NCBI RefSeq assembly: GCF_013315265.1
Contig: NZ_JABUFE010000003.1
Coordinates: 310,001 to 374,000 of the forward strand
Reading direction: 5' to 3'
DNA: 64,000 nucleotides
DNA from: Parasulfitobacter algicola
GTDB lineage: Bacteria > Pseudomonadota > Alphaproteobacteria > Rhodobacterales > Rhodobacteraceae
The translations under genes and the position numbers were made by a program. Of this stretch, positions 1 to 7,354 are shown in pieces. Under the pieces are notes generated by a model. It was given only the letters and a program-made list of their open reading frames with translations. It searched no databases and had not been told where the DNA came from. The number at the start of each line of letters is the position of its first letter. Positions within the stretch are counted from its first letter, which is position 1.

Positions 1-2
1 AA

Positions 3-215
3 AGCCGTGCAATGGAATTAAGATCAGCCAGCAATCTGGATGCCGCGACACGCGCACGCGCAGATATTCACTGGCAACTTTGGCTGGAACGGCAAAAAGC
101 GCAGCTAAACCAGAAGCGAACCGAAATTAGGTTGAAGCTTGAAGAAGAACGTCATGCCACGGCTTTGGCCTTTGGCCGAAAAACCGTGGCGGAAAAGTTG
201 GCAAAAAAGATCTAG
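3..215 (+). CDS. C-terminal part of a small coiled-coil protein, cut by the window edge
   Basis: The frame is already open at the left edge, so the gene probably starts outside the window; the first visible ATG is at 12. About 70 residues are seen, rich in Lys, Arg, Glu, Gln and Ala with heptad-like spacing, so an alpha-helical coiled coil is likely. It ends in LAKKI. Its stop codon overlaps the stop of the convergent fliL by two bases. Position in a flagellar cluster and the charged helix recall FliJ-type export chaperones, and no fliJ follows fliI here, but there is no diagnostic motif. The function is not recognised. Confidence 0.45.
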   Translation, partial: SRAMELRSASNLDAATRARADIHWQLWLERQKAQLNQKRTEIRLKLEEERHATALAFGRKTVAEKLAKKI

Positions 216-727
216 ATATCTTGCCGCACGATATCTGTGATCAAGACATCATTGGCAATGTCACCCAAAACGTTTTTTGCGACCTCACGCAACCCCATTC
301 GCAGGGTGTTCATATTGTTGCTATTGGTGAACGTGCCTGTGAAGCCGCCCAAGTTTGCGTGATCGAACAGGATTTGTAAAAAACCATCTCGCAAACGCGG
401 CTCGCGTTGAAAAACAGCGCTTTGCTGACCTTCTGAAATCTCAAGGCTTAGAGATAGAACGACCAAAGCACTGACAGCACCATCATCTACAATGGGCACG
501 ACAAACTGGTTGTTCATTTTGACGTATTGAAAATCACCACTTTCTTCATATTTGGCATCGCCCTGATCATCGTCTTTCTGGGCATCTTGCGCATGGGTTT
601 CGTCTTTTTCTCCATCGGTGTGTTCAGCCGTTTCTTCGGGTGGGGCTTTCAGAAAAATGCCCGCACCCACACCGGCGGCTGTCCCTATGCTTGCCAGCAA
701 AAGTGGAAGGATAATTTTTTTGATCAT
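212..727 (-). CDS. fliL: Flagellar basal body-associated protein FliL
   Basis: 171 residues. FliL is an inner-membrane protein that surrounds the stator units at the basal body. The N-terminus has one membrane anchor (about residues 5-26), followed by an acidic linker rich in Glu, Asp and His (about 30-60), then the periplasmic FliL domain with YVKMNNQFVVPIV near its start and the typical C-terminal part ending NDVLITDIVRQDI. It is the last gene of the minus-strand flagellar operon, 9 bases after flgH. Length and architecture are normal for alphaproteobacterial FliL. Confidence 0.9.
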   Translation of the reverse strand: MIKKIILPLLLASIGTAAGVGAGIFLKAPPEETAEHTDGEKDETHAQDAQKDDDQGDAKYEESGDFQYVKMNNQFVVPIVDDGAVSALVVLSLSLEISEGQQSAVFQREPRLRDGFLQILFDHANLGGFTGTFTNSNNMNTLRMGLREVAKNVLGDIANDVLITDIVRQDI

Positions 728-736
728 AATACTGTC

Positions 737-1462
737 CTAAAAAGGTAAAACCTTGTCGACGATTTGCTGGCCATAACGCGGTTGCTGCATATCTGAGATA
801 TGCCCGCGCCCCCCATATGAAATCTGCGCCGATGCGATCTTATCGTACGTAATTTCATTCAACCGCGAGATATCTTCAGGCCGAACATACCCGCTGACCA
901 GCAGTTCACGCAGTTCAAAATTGACCCGAACCTGCTGGACGCCCTGGATGGACAGCACACCGTTTGGCAATACATCCACGATCGTTGCAGCCACACGAAG
1001 CGTCAGTTTTTCGCGACGCCTGACGGACCCATCGCCTGCGGATGAACTGGACGAATCTACACGAACGGCATCTGACAATGTCGCACCTACTGGAAGCTTT
1101 GGTTCAATCCGTTGCGGGATGCCAAAAAGTGATGGCACGCTAAGACTTTCAGAACCGTTTCTGCTGCGATCAGTTGAATTTGAAATCTCGGCCCGGTCAT
1201 CGATTTCAATGACCACAGTCATGATGTCACCGCGCTGGACCGCACGACGGTCGCCCAGTAATGACTGTTTCTGGGCGCTCCAAAGTGATGCGTTGTCGAT
1301 ATTGCGGTTGGGTTCTTGGACCTGGGGCAGCGATGGCGTCAACATCGCGCGGCGTTCCCGGCTTTCTTCGGGCGGTGTGAACTTGGGTTCGCGCCCAATC
1401 GTATCAATACCTGTACAGGCACCGGTTAGGCATAAAATCGCTAAAACAGGTAGTTTTTTCAT
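737..1462 (-). CDS. flgH: Flagellar L-ring protein FlgH
   Basis: 241 residues. FlgH forms the outer-membrane L-ring around the flagellar rod. A lipoprotein signal peptide is clear: a basic start MKKLP, a hydrophobic stretch and the lipobox LTGAC with the lipidated cysteine at residue 16. The body carries family landmarks: SLWSAQKQSLLGDRRA, a GDIMTVVIEIDD segment, and the C-terminal V.GYVRPEDI and ISYGGRGHISDMQQPRYGQQ blocks. It lies between flgA and fliL in the operon; secretion of FlgH and FlgA through Sec fits their signal peptides. Confidence 0.95.
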   Translation of the reverse strand: MKKLPVLAILCLTGACTGIDTIGREPKFTPPEESRERRAMLTPSLPQVQEPNRNIDNASLWSAQKQSLLGDRRAVQRGDIMTVVIEIDDRAEISNSTDRSRNGSESLSVPSLFGIPQRIEPKLPVGATLSDAVRVDSSSSSAGDGSVRRREKLTLRVAATIVDVLPNGVLSIQGVQQVRVNFELRELLVSGYVRPEDISRLNEITYDKIASAQISYGGRGHISDMQQPRYGQQIVDKVLPF

Positions 1463-1474
1463 AGAGATAAACCT

Positions 1475-1900
1475 TTATCTGGAAACAATAACTGTGCCTT
1501 GAGGGGTCACAGTACCGCTGACAGTGCTGCGGGAACTAAGATTCATGACGCGGATTAGATCGCCAATACCACCACGCCCCAATGCACGGCCTTCGGTGGC
1601 GATGGTCAGACCGCCCTGTTTGAACAGCAAAGACACAATCTGATTTCGCTCAACCAAGGCGGGCGGCCCGACCTCTCCGGGGCGGATCGGGCGGCCTGCG
1701 TATAAAACGACGCGCGCCTCTTGCCCGATGACCTGAATGGGGTCGGTAAATGCGCCAGCAACCGCAACGTCAGTCACCGTAATATCGCCAGGCGTGATGA
1801 TGGATTGCGCGCGGATCGTTTTACTTGCGATCAATGTTTCGGCCATTGCGGGCATGGCCAAGAAAGCCATAGTGAATAATATGATCAGCGGCTTTATCAT
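1475..1900 (-). CDS. flgA: Flagellar P-ring assembly chaperone FlgA
   Basis: 141 residues. FlgA is the periplasmic chaperone needed to assemble the P-ring (FlgI). An N-terminal Sec signal peptide (MIKPLIILFTMAFLAMPAMA) is followed by an SAF-like domain (ITPGDITVTDV) and the ChapFlgA fold, with VVLYAGRPIRPGEVGPPALV and the C-terminal VSGTVTPQGTVIV signature. It is short, like other alphaproteobacterial FlgA proteins that lack the long N-terminal extension of enterics. The start overlaps the end of flgG by 4 bases, a sign of coupled translation. Confidence 0.93.
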   Translation of the reverse strand: MIKPLIILFTMAFLAMPAMAETLIASKTIRAQSIITPGDITVTDVAVAGAFTDPIQVIGQEARVVLYAGRPIRPGEVGPPALVERNQIVSLLFKQGGLTIATEGRALGRGGIGDLIRVMNLSSRSTVSGTVTPQGTVIVSR

Positions 1901-2682
1901 CGGATTTGCGTCGTCGCGCCAAGCATTTGATCGGCGGCTGTGATGACTTTTGCGTTCAGCTCATATCCGCGCTGTGCCTCAATCAATTCAGTAATTTCGC
2001 GAACGGAGTCTACTGAACTGTCCTCCAAATATCCTTGTCGTAAGGTGCCAAGACCATCAGCGCCCGGGGTCGTGACAAGAGCGGGGCCAGATGCGCCGGT
2101 TTCCAGAAACAGATTGCTGCCAATCGCCTCAAGACCTTTGGCATTTGTAAAACCGGCCAAAGTGAATTGACCCAGCAATTCCGGTTCGACCCGATCATTG
2201 AAATAGGCGTAAACCTCGCCATCGGCGTTCATTGAAATGCTGCGGGCGTCACTTGGAATGGTGATTTCAGGCACAACAGGGTACCCGTCTGCAGTCACGA
2301 TCAGACCATCCGCAGATCGGTTCAGACCACCATCGCGGGTATAGGCCGATGTACCATTGGGCAACGTTACCTCAAGGTATCCCTGACCTTCTATGGCGAT
2401 ATCCAGATCCCCGCCAGTTGCAGACAAGGATCCTTGTGCCAGATTAACCGAAATCGCAGCGGGTCGAACGCCAAGACCCAACTGAACACCCGTTGGCAAA
2501 ATCGTTCCATCCGCGGCATTAATCGTACCTGGGCGGGCCAATTGTTGATAATGCAGGTCTGCGAATTCCGCACGGCGGGCGTTATAGCCAGTGGTATTGG
2601 CATTGGCGAGGTTGTTTGAAATTACCTCGACTCGCATTTGTTGGGCGCTCATGCCTGTTGCTGCAATTTTCAAAGCCTGCAT
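1897..2682 (-). CDS. flgG: Flagellar distal rod protein FlgG
   Basis: 261 residues, the normal size for FlgG, the distal rod subunit. The N-terminal rod motif is present (MQALKIAATGMSAQQMRVEVISNNLANANT, seen in two parts around residues 1-30), followed by the flg_bb middle domain and the C-terminal helix with SVREITELIEAQRGYELNAKVI. Start and length match the family. It follows flgF by 15 bases and overlaps flgA by 4, within the minus-strand operon. Confidence 0.97.
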   Translation of the reverse strand: MQALKIAATGMSAQQMRVEVISNNLANANTTGYNARRAEFADLHYQQLARPGTINAADGTILPTGVQLGLGVRPAAISVNLAQGSLSATGGDLDIAIEGQGYLEVTLPNGTSAYTRDGGLNRSADGLIVTADGYPVVPEITIPSDARSISMNADGEVYAYFNDRVEPELLGQFTLAGFTNAKGLEAIGSNLFLETGASGPALVTTPGADGLGTLRQGYLEDSSVDSVREITELIEAQRGYELNAKVITAADQMLGATTQIR

Positions 2683-2697
2683 AATGTTTCCCTTGCC

Positions 2698-3411
2698 TTA
2701 ATTACTTAATGTTTTCAGAACATTGCGGATGCGTTCATCTTCTTTGTCCAGAAAGTTCTGGCCAAGCTCATAGGCGCGCTGCACCTCAATCATCCGGGCA
2801 ATTTCCGAGACCGCGTTGACGTTCGATCCTTCCAGAAACCCCTGGATCATCGATGATCCTTCAATCGGTTCCGCCCCGTTTTCAGCATTGAACAATGTGC
2901 CGTTCTGCCGCGTCAGATCGTTAGGATCAGCGGGGGTGTAAAGACCGATTTGCGTCAGGGGACGCCCATTGGCGCTAAGTGTGCCATCCGCCGCAATACT
3001 GATCGTGCCTGCATCGGGTGGAATGAATATCGGCGCGCCACCCGCATCCAGAACGCGGTGACCATCCGGTGTGACCAGATCCCCTTCGCCGTTCGGGGTA
3101 AAATGGCCCGCGCGTGTCAGTCGTTCGCCGTCAGGCGTTTCGACCATGAAAAAGCCATCCCCCTCGATCGCCAGATCAAAAGCGCTGCCGGTTTGGGTCA
3201 ATGTGCCCTGCAACGTGCTGGTATTGCGCACGGCGGCTGTGGCCATGGACAAGGATGGTTGGCCATCGATTGCTTTGACATGTTCGGCGAAAATCACGCC
3301 TTCGCGGCGGTATCCTGTGGTGTTTGAATTCGCGATATTATGTGCAATCGCCTGCATTTCGCGCATTAAGCCGGATTGTCGTGTGATTGTGCCGTACGTT
3401 GCGTTTTCCAT
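2698..3411 (-). CDS. flgF: Flagellar proximal rod protein FlgF
   Basis: 237 residues when started at the ATG at 3411. The frame stays open 77 codons further upstream, but that part runs through fliQ and has no rod-protein character, while MENATYGTITRQSGLM is the normal FlgF start. The N-terminal rod motif NIANSNTTGYRREG and the C-terminal VSEIARMIEVQRAYELGQ frame a typical hook-basal-body domain. FlgF forms part of the rod. Two bases separate its start from the fliQ stop. Confidence 0.94.
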   Translation of the reverse strand: MENATYGTITRQSGLMREMQAIAHNIANSNTTGYRREGVIFAEHVKAIDGQPSLSMATAAVRNTSTLQGTLTQTGSAFDLAIEGDGFFMVETPDGERLTRAGHFTPNGEGDLVTPDGHRVLDAGGAPIFIPPDAGTISIAADGTLSANGRPLTQIGLYTPADPNDLTRQNGTLFNAENGAEPIEGSSMIQGFLEGSNVNAVSEIARMIEVQRAYELGQNFLDKEDERIRNVLKTLSN

Positions 3412-3413
3412 GA

Positions 3414-3683
3414 CTAAAACCCTTGCGCGATCAGTGGAATAAGTTGGTCTTGGAAAAAACTGACCAGGGATTCGGTCATAAAGCCCATCGAAATCCAGAA
3501 CACACCGATCATTGCGCCAACTTTGGGCACGAATGTCAGGGTCATTTCCTGAATTGATGTCAGCGCCTGAAACAGACCAACTGTCATACCGGCAATCAAC
3601 GCCACAGCCAGCATCGGGGCCGATATCACGACTGCCAGCCAAAGCCCTTGGCGAAGGGTGTCATAGAAGAACACTTCCTCCAT
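3414..3683 (-). CDS. fliQ: Flagellar type III export membrane protein FliQ
   Basis: 89 residues, the standard FliQ length. FliQ is a small inner-membrane component of the export gate with FliP and FliR. It has two hydrophobic helices (about residues 17-38 and 52-74) and the conserved FQALTSIQEMTLTFVPK loop between them, the hallmark of FliQ/FlhQ/SctS. It sits 3 bases after fliE in the operon; fliP, fliR, flhA and flhB are not in this window. Confidence 0.95.
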   Translation of the reverse strand: MEEVFFYDTLRQGLWLAVVISAPMLAVALIAGMTVGLFQALTSIQEMTLTFVPKVGAMIGVFWISMGFMTESLVSFFQDQLIPLIAQGF

Positions 3684-3686
3684 CGA

Positions 3687-3974
3687 TTATACCGGCATCC
3701 GCAGAATTTCCTGATAGGCTTCAACGACCTTATCACGCACAGTCACCGCCGTTTCGACAGCCAGTTCTGTTTGCGCCAGTGCCTGAACCAATGCATGCGG
3801 ATCAGCACCGCCTGCCATTGCAGCTTGTGACAGCTGTTCGCTTTGCTGCAGCGTTTGTGTAAAATCTTTGGCCAGCTCTGCAAACGCACTGTTGGCCCCT
3901 GCGTCAGGGTTGGGGGCGGTCGCGGGTTTTGTCGCGCTGTATTGTTGCGCGGCGATTGAGGAAAGAACGTCCAT
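3687..3974 (-). CDS. fliE: Flagellar hook-basal body complex protein FliE
   Basis: 95 residues. FliE is the small adaptor joining the MS-ring or export gate to the proximal rod. The C-terminal half carries the FliE signature: a helix with ADPHALVQALAQTELAVETAVTVRDKVVEAYQEIL. The N-terminus is short, with an Ala/Thr/Pro-rich linker as is usual in alphaproteobacteria. Located between flgC and fliQ. Confidence 0.94.
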   Translation of the reverse strand: MDVLSSIAAQQYSATKPATAPNPDAGANSAFAELAKDFTQTLQQSEQLSQAAMAGGADPHALVQALAQTELAVETAVTVRDKVVEAYQEILRMPV

Positions 3975-3991
3975 TCTGGATCTCCTTTAGG

Positions 3992-4384
3992 TTAACGGCG
4001 TAGTAAATCTCTTAGGGATGATGACATTTGTCGTGTCTGATCAAACATGCGCAGATTGGCTTCATAACTTCGTTGCGCTTCGCGTGCGTCGGCGATTTCG
4101 ATCATCAGATCGACATTTGATCCGTCGTAATGACCCGTATCATCTGCAAGCGGGTGGGTGGGGTCGTAAACACGCTCAAGCGCGGTTTGGGACAGTTTGA
4201 CATCCCCCATCTTGACCTGGCCTGTGGTTTGACCTGCATTCATAACCCGTTCAAACGCAGCCGTTTTTCGGCGATATCCGGGCGTATCGGTATTGGCGAT
4301 ATTTTCGGACGTCAGACGCAGGCGTGTGGCTTGGGCTTTCATGCCACTGACGGATGCGGAGAGGCTTTGGGATAAATCACTCAT
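3992..4384 (-). CDS. flgC: Flagellar proximal rod protein FlgC
   Basis: 130 residues. The N-terminal rod-protein motif (SENIANTDTPGYRRKT) and the C-terminal EIADAREAQRSYEANLRMFDQ are those of FlgC, a proximal rod subunit. Length is typical. Seven bases lie between the end of flgB and this start, and 17 between its stop and the fliE start, so the genes are co-transcribed. Confidence 0.96.
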   Translation of the reverse strand: MSDLSQSLSASVSGMKAQATRLRLTSENIANTDTPGYRRKTAAFERVMNAGQTTGQVKMGDVKLSQTALERVYDPTHPLADDTGHYDGSNVDLMIEIADAREAQRSYEANLRMFDQTRQMSSSLRDLLRR

Positions 4385-4398
4385 AATGTCAGGAATCC

Positions 4399-4791
4399 TT
4401 ATCTGCGACCAATGGCGCTGCGCAAAACGTCAAGCGAGCTTTTGTAAATCATGATAGCGCGGTCGTGCTGGCGCTGGTTGTCCACGGATTTTAGCATCTC
4501 GGCTTCAAGCGATACCGAATTGCCGCTGGGGGACATGTTGCTTTGATCTGCTGCAAGTGTGATGCGCGTTTTGCCGGGGCTACGATCATCGGTCATGTGG
4601 CCAGCGCGCGTTGCCTTTTGTGCGGTAAACTGATCGGGTGCGCGATAAACGTCAGTGAACGGCGCGACATCACGGGCCTTGTACCCGGGGGTATCGGCGT
4701 TCGCGATATTCCGTGCAGTCACATTTTGCCGCTGACTGGCATGGCTCGCCATCGCATGAGCCATCTGAAATACTTTCAGGTTTTCAAACAC
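4399..4791 (-). CDS. flgB: Flagellar proximal rod protein FlgB
   Basis: 130 residues if started at the GTG at 4791. That start gives (V/M)FENLKVFQMAHAMASHA, the usual FlgB N-terminus, and has a strong ribosome-binding site GAGGGAG eight bases upstream. A longer reading from a TTG at 4818 adds nine residues without family character. The motif ARNIANADTPGYKARD and the C-terminal NQRQHDRAIMIYKSSLDVLR are diagnostic. It is the first gene of the minus-strand flagellar operon, divergent from fliI. Confidence 0.93.
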   Translation of the reverse strand: MFENLKVFQMAHAMASHASQRQNVTARNIANADTPGYKARDVAPFTDVYRAPDQFTAQKATRAGHMTDDRSPGKTRITLAADQSNMSPSGNSVSLEAEMLKSVDNQRQHDRAIMIYKSSLDVLRSAIGRR

Positions 4792-4880
4792 CGGGGCTTC
4801 TCCCTCGATTAATCTCAACGAAGGCTTAACCCTGAGTCCCTTAATAAAGTGTTTCAGAGAGTCAGTTTTCGGAGAATCCG

Positions 4881-6260
4881 ATGTCCACTATAGATTTTGA
4901 TTGCCTTAAAGCTGAGATCGCTCAGCTTTCCCCAACCCGCCGCATTGGTCGTGTATCGTCAGTCTATGGTGGCGTGATTGAGGTGGAAGGCCTGTCTGAC
5001 GAAGGGCGCTTGGGCGATCAAACTGAAATTATGACGTCTGATGGTATCGTCAGCGGTGAAGTTCTGCAGCTTAGGCCTGAAACACTAGCGATTCTGCCTG
5101 ACCATGATCCGGTTGGCGTGGCGATTGGGGACACGGTTCACCTGAACGGCCAAGCTGGGTTGGCCCCGCATGATGGATGGATCGGGCGCGTGATTGATCC
5201 GTTTGGAAAGCCGTTGGACGGTAAGCCCCTGTTGCGCGGGCCTGAGGCGCGCAATCTGCGATCTGCGCCGCCCGAACCGACCAAACGCCGTTCTTTCGGG
5301 GGGCGGCTGGAAACTGGTCTAACCGCCTTTAATACGATGTTGCCGATCGTATCAGGGCAGCGGATTGGGCTTTTCGCCGGGTCCGGTGTGGGCAAATCGA
5401 CGCTTTTGTCGCAACTGGCACGGGGGCTTGAGGCAGACGTGGTGGTCATCGCGCTGGTCGGCGAACGCGGGCGCGAGGTTGGCGAGTTTATCCAGAACGT
5501 CCTGGGGCCTGATGGGATGAAGCGCAGCGTTGTTGTTGCTGCGACATCGGACCGGTCGCCCCTTGTGCGCAGACGGTGTGCCTGGGCGGCGATGACTGTG
5601 GCAGAGCATTTCCGCGATCAGGGTAACTCTGTGTTATTCTTGGCAGATTCCATTACGCGCTTTGCTGAAGCCCACCGCGAAATCGCGTTAGCCAGTGGCG
5701 AAGCGGCATCATTGCGGGGATTTCCGGCGTCCACGTCACAGGCGATTATGTCGCTGTGTGAACGTGCGGGGCCGGGGCAGGATGATCAGGGGGATATTAC
5801 GGCGGTTCTTAGTGTTCTGGTCGCCGGATCAGACATGGACGAACCCATCGCCGACATCACTCGCGGGGTTCTGGACGGCCATGTCGTACTAGACCGTGAG
5901 ATCGCTGAACGGGGCCGCTTTCCGGCTGTTGATCTGTTGCGATCTGTATCGCGCAGTTTGCCACACGCGGCAAATCCTGAGGAAAATCAAGTAATTGAGG
6001 AGTTTCGCCGCTTGATGGGAACCTATCAGCGGTCCGAGATGATGATCAAAGCGGGGCTGTATGCGGCGGGCTCTGACCCGGAACTGGACCGCGCCATCCG
6101 TCTTTGGCCGCGCCTGGATGCGTTCTTGTCCGAGCATGAAGAGGCCGACACGGCAGCCAGTTTTTACCGTCTAGCCGAAATCATGGGCCGTACGTCACTG
6201 TTCCCTGCACCGGAAATTCCGGATAATCCAGAGGATGAGAGCGTCGCCAATCCCGCCTAA
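4881..6260 (+). CDS. fliI: Flagellum-specific ATPase FliI
   Basis: 459 residues, normal size. FliI is the F1-beta-like ATPase that energises and feeds the flagellar type III export apparatus. The nucleotide-binding P-loop GSGVGKST is near residues 167-174, Walker B (VLFLADSITRFAEAHRE) near 253, and ALASGEAASLRGFPAS plus the VLDGHVVLDREIAERGRFPAVD segment are typical of FliI/SctN. Start ATG is preceded by GGAGA. It diverges from the flgB operon across about 90 bases. No fliJ follows it, unlike enteric clusters. Confidence 0.97.
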   Translation: MSTIDFDCLKAEIAQLSPTRRIGRVSSVYGGVIEVEGLSDEGRLGDQTEIMTSDGIVSGEVLQLRPETLAILPDHDPVGVAIGDTVHLNGQAGLAPHDGWIGRVIDPFGKPLDGKPLLRGPEARNLRSAPPEPTKRRSFGGRLETGLTAFNTMLPIVSGQRIGLFAGSGVGKSTLLSQLARGLEADVVVIALVGERGREVGEFIQNVLGPDGMKRSVVVAATSDRSPLVRRRCAWAAMTVAEHFRDQGNSVLFLADSITRFAEAHREIALASGEAASLRGFPASTSQAIMSLCERAGPGQDDQGDITAVLSVLVAGSDMDEPIADITRGVLDGHVVLDREIAERGRFPAVDLLRSVSRSLPHAANPEENQVIEEFRRLMGTYQRSEMMIKAGLYAAGSDPELDRAIRLWPRLDAFLSEHEEADTAASFYRLAEIMGRTSLFPAPEIPDNPEDESVANPA

Positions 6261-6268
6261 ATCACGAG

Positions 6269-6320
6269 TTTTGTATATTTTGTACATGGGTTTTGTACTT
6301 AAAGTTTTGTACAAAACTTT
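6269..6320. promoter_or_regulatory. Cluster of TTTTGTAC repeats ending in a 20-bp perfect palindrome
   Basis: Just after fliI and 170-220 bases before the SDR gene, TTTTGTA(C/T) occurs four times, at 6269, 6278, 6291 and 6305. The last copy is part of a perfect 20-bp palindrome (6301-6320) centred on GTAC with no loop. A loopless palindrome plus half-site repeats is the form of a dimeric regulator's operator rather than of a transcription terminator. The cognate factor cannot be named from the sequence. Confidence 0.5.
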
Positions 6321-6487
6321 TGAGGGTTTTGGGCTGATTTTATATTGAATGGACATTCGGAACGCCCTGTTTTTCGTGAAATGTGCATCTTGAACATTTT
6401 GGTAGATAAAGTTTTATTCACTCAGATGAATGGCCGCTTTTCGTAAAAAGCAAATTGAAGTAACCAAAATCGATAAAGTTGATCCTT

Positions 6488-7246
6488 ATGACATCAAAAC
6501 CATCAAAGACGATTCTGATAACGGGCGGATCACGTGGCATCGGCCGTGCCGTCGGATTGCTGGCAGGATTAAAGGGATGGTCTGTTTCTGTTAATTATCG
6601 CTCTGGTGCAGCTGAGGCCGAAGAAACGGCGCAATCGATTCGGGCCAGTGGTGGGCGCGCGCATGTCGTTCAGGGGGATGTTTCTAATGAAGAAGATGTT
6701 GTGCGACTGTTTGCAGAAACCAATGACGTATTCGGAACGATTGATGCGGTCGTTGTGAATGCTGGTATCGTTGGGCCTTCGCTGACACTTGCTGAAATGA
6801 CAGGCCCGCGTCTTCGCAATATGATCGATACAAATGTGCTTGGGGCGCTATTTTGTGCACGTGAAGCAGCCCGGATCATGCCGCGCCCGGATACAGAGCC
6901 ATCTGGGTCGATCGTTTTCGTGTCCTCGGCAGCGGCAAGGCTTGGATCACCATTCGAATATGTGGATTATGCTGCCTCAAAAGGGGCGTTGGATACTTTG
7001 ACTATCGGGCTGTCCAAAGAACTGGCTGAAAAGAATATACGTGTGAATGCTGTCAGGCCGGGCCTGATTGAAACGGATATTCATGCAAGCGGGGGGCAGC
7101 CAGACCGTGCCCAAAGACTAGGACGTCAGGTCCCGATGAGGCGACCGGGTACGGCCAATGAAGTGGCCGAGGCGATCTTGTGGTTATGCAGCGACGCGGC
7201 GTCTTACACCACCGGGGCCATTATTGATGTAGCCGGAGGACGGTGA
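6488..7246 (+). CDS. Short-chain dehydrogenase/reductase
   Basis: 252 residues from the ATG at 6488; a TTG three codons upstream is less likely. A classical SDR: NAD(P)-binding TGGSRGIGRAVG at the N-terminus, NAG (VVNAGIVG), catalytic serine in FVSSAAARLG, and the Y161-x3-K165 pair in YAASKG. The C-terminus (SDAASYTTGAIIDVAGGR) resembles glucose dehydrogenase and FabG-like enzymes. The substrate cannot be deduced. It is a stand-alone gene, with a 227-base upstream region holding a palindromic repeat cluster. Convergent with nadE. Confidence 0.9.
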   Translation: MTSKPSKTILITGGSRGIGRAVGLLAGLKGWSVSVNYRSGAAEAEETAQSIRASGGRAHVVQGDVSNEEDVVRLFAETNDVFGTIDAVVVNAGIVGPSLTLAEMTGPRLRNMIDTNVLGALFCAREAARIMPRPDTEPSGSIVFVSSAAARLGSPFEYVDYAASKGALDTLTIGLSKELAEKNIRVNAVRPGLIETDIHASGGQPDRAQRLGRQVPMRRPGTANEVAEAILWLCSDAASYTTGAIIDVAGGR

Positions 7247-7354
7247 AGCCGCGGCCGAGAGGTTGATTTCCATGGGTACGATATCGGGCGTGTGAGGTCC
7301 CGGATCAGGTCCGGAACTGCGCGAGGCGCGCGTTTACGGTGTTCAGGAAATGCC

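Noticed and set aside
2698-3642. flgF extended to 3642
   Set aside because: The extra 77 codons overlap fliQ in another frame; the rod motif and normal length begin at 3411.
4809-4844. TTAA motifs between flgB and fliI as CtrA boxes
   Set aside because: Spacings between TTAA tetramers are 13 and 11 bases, not 7. Half-site binding is possible but not supported.
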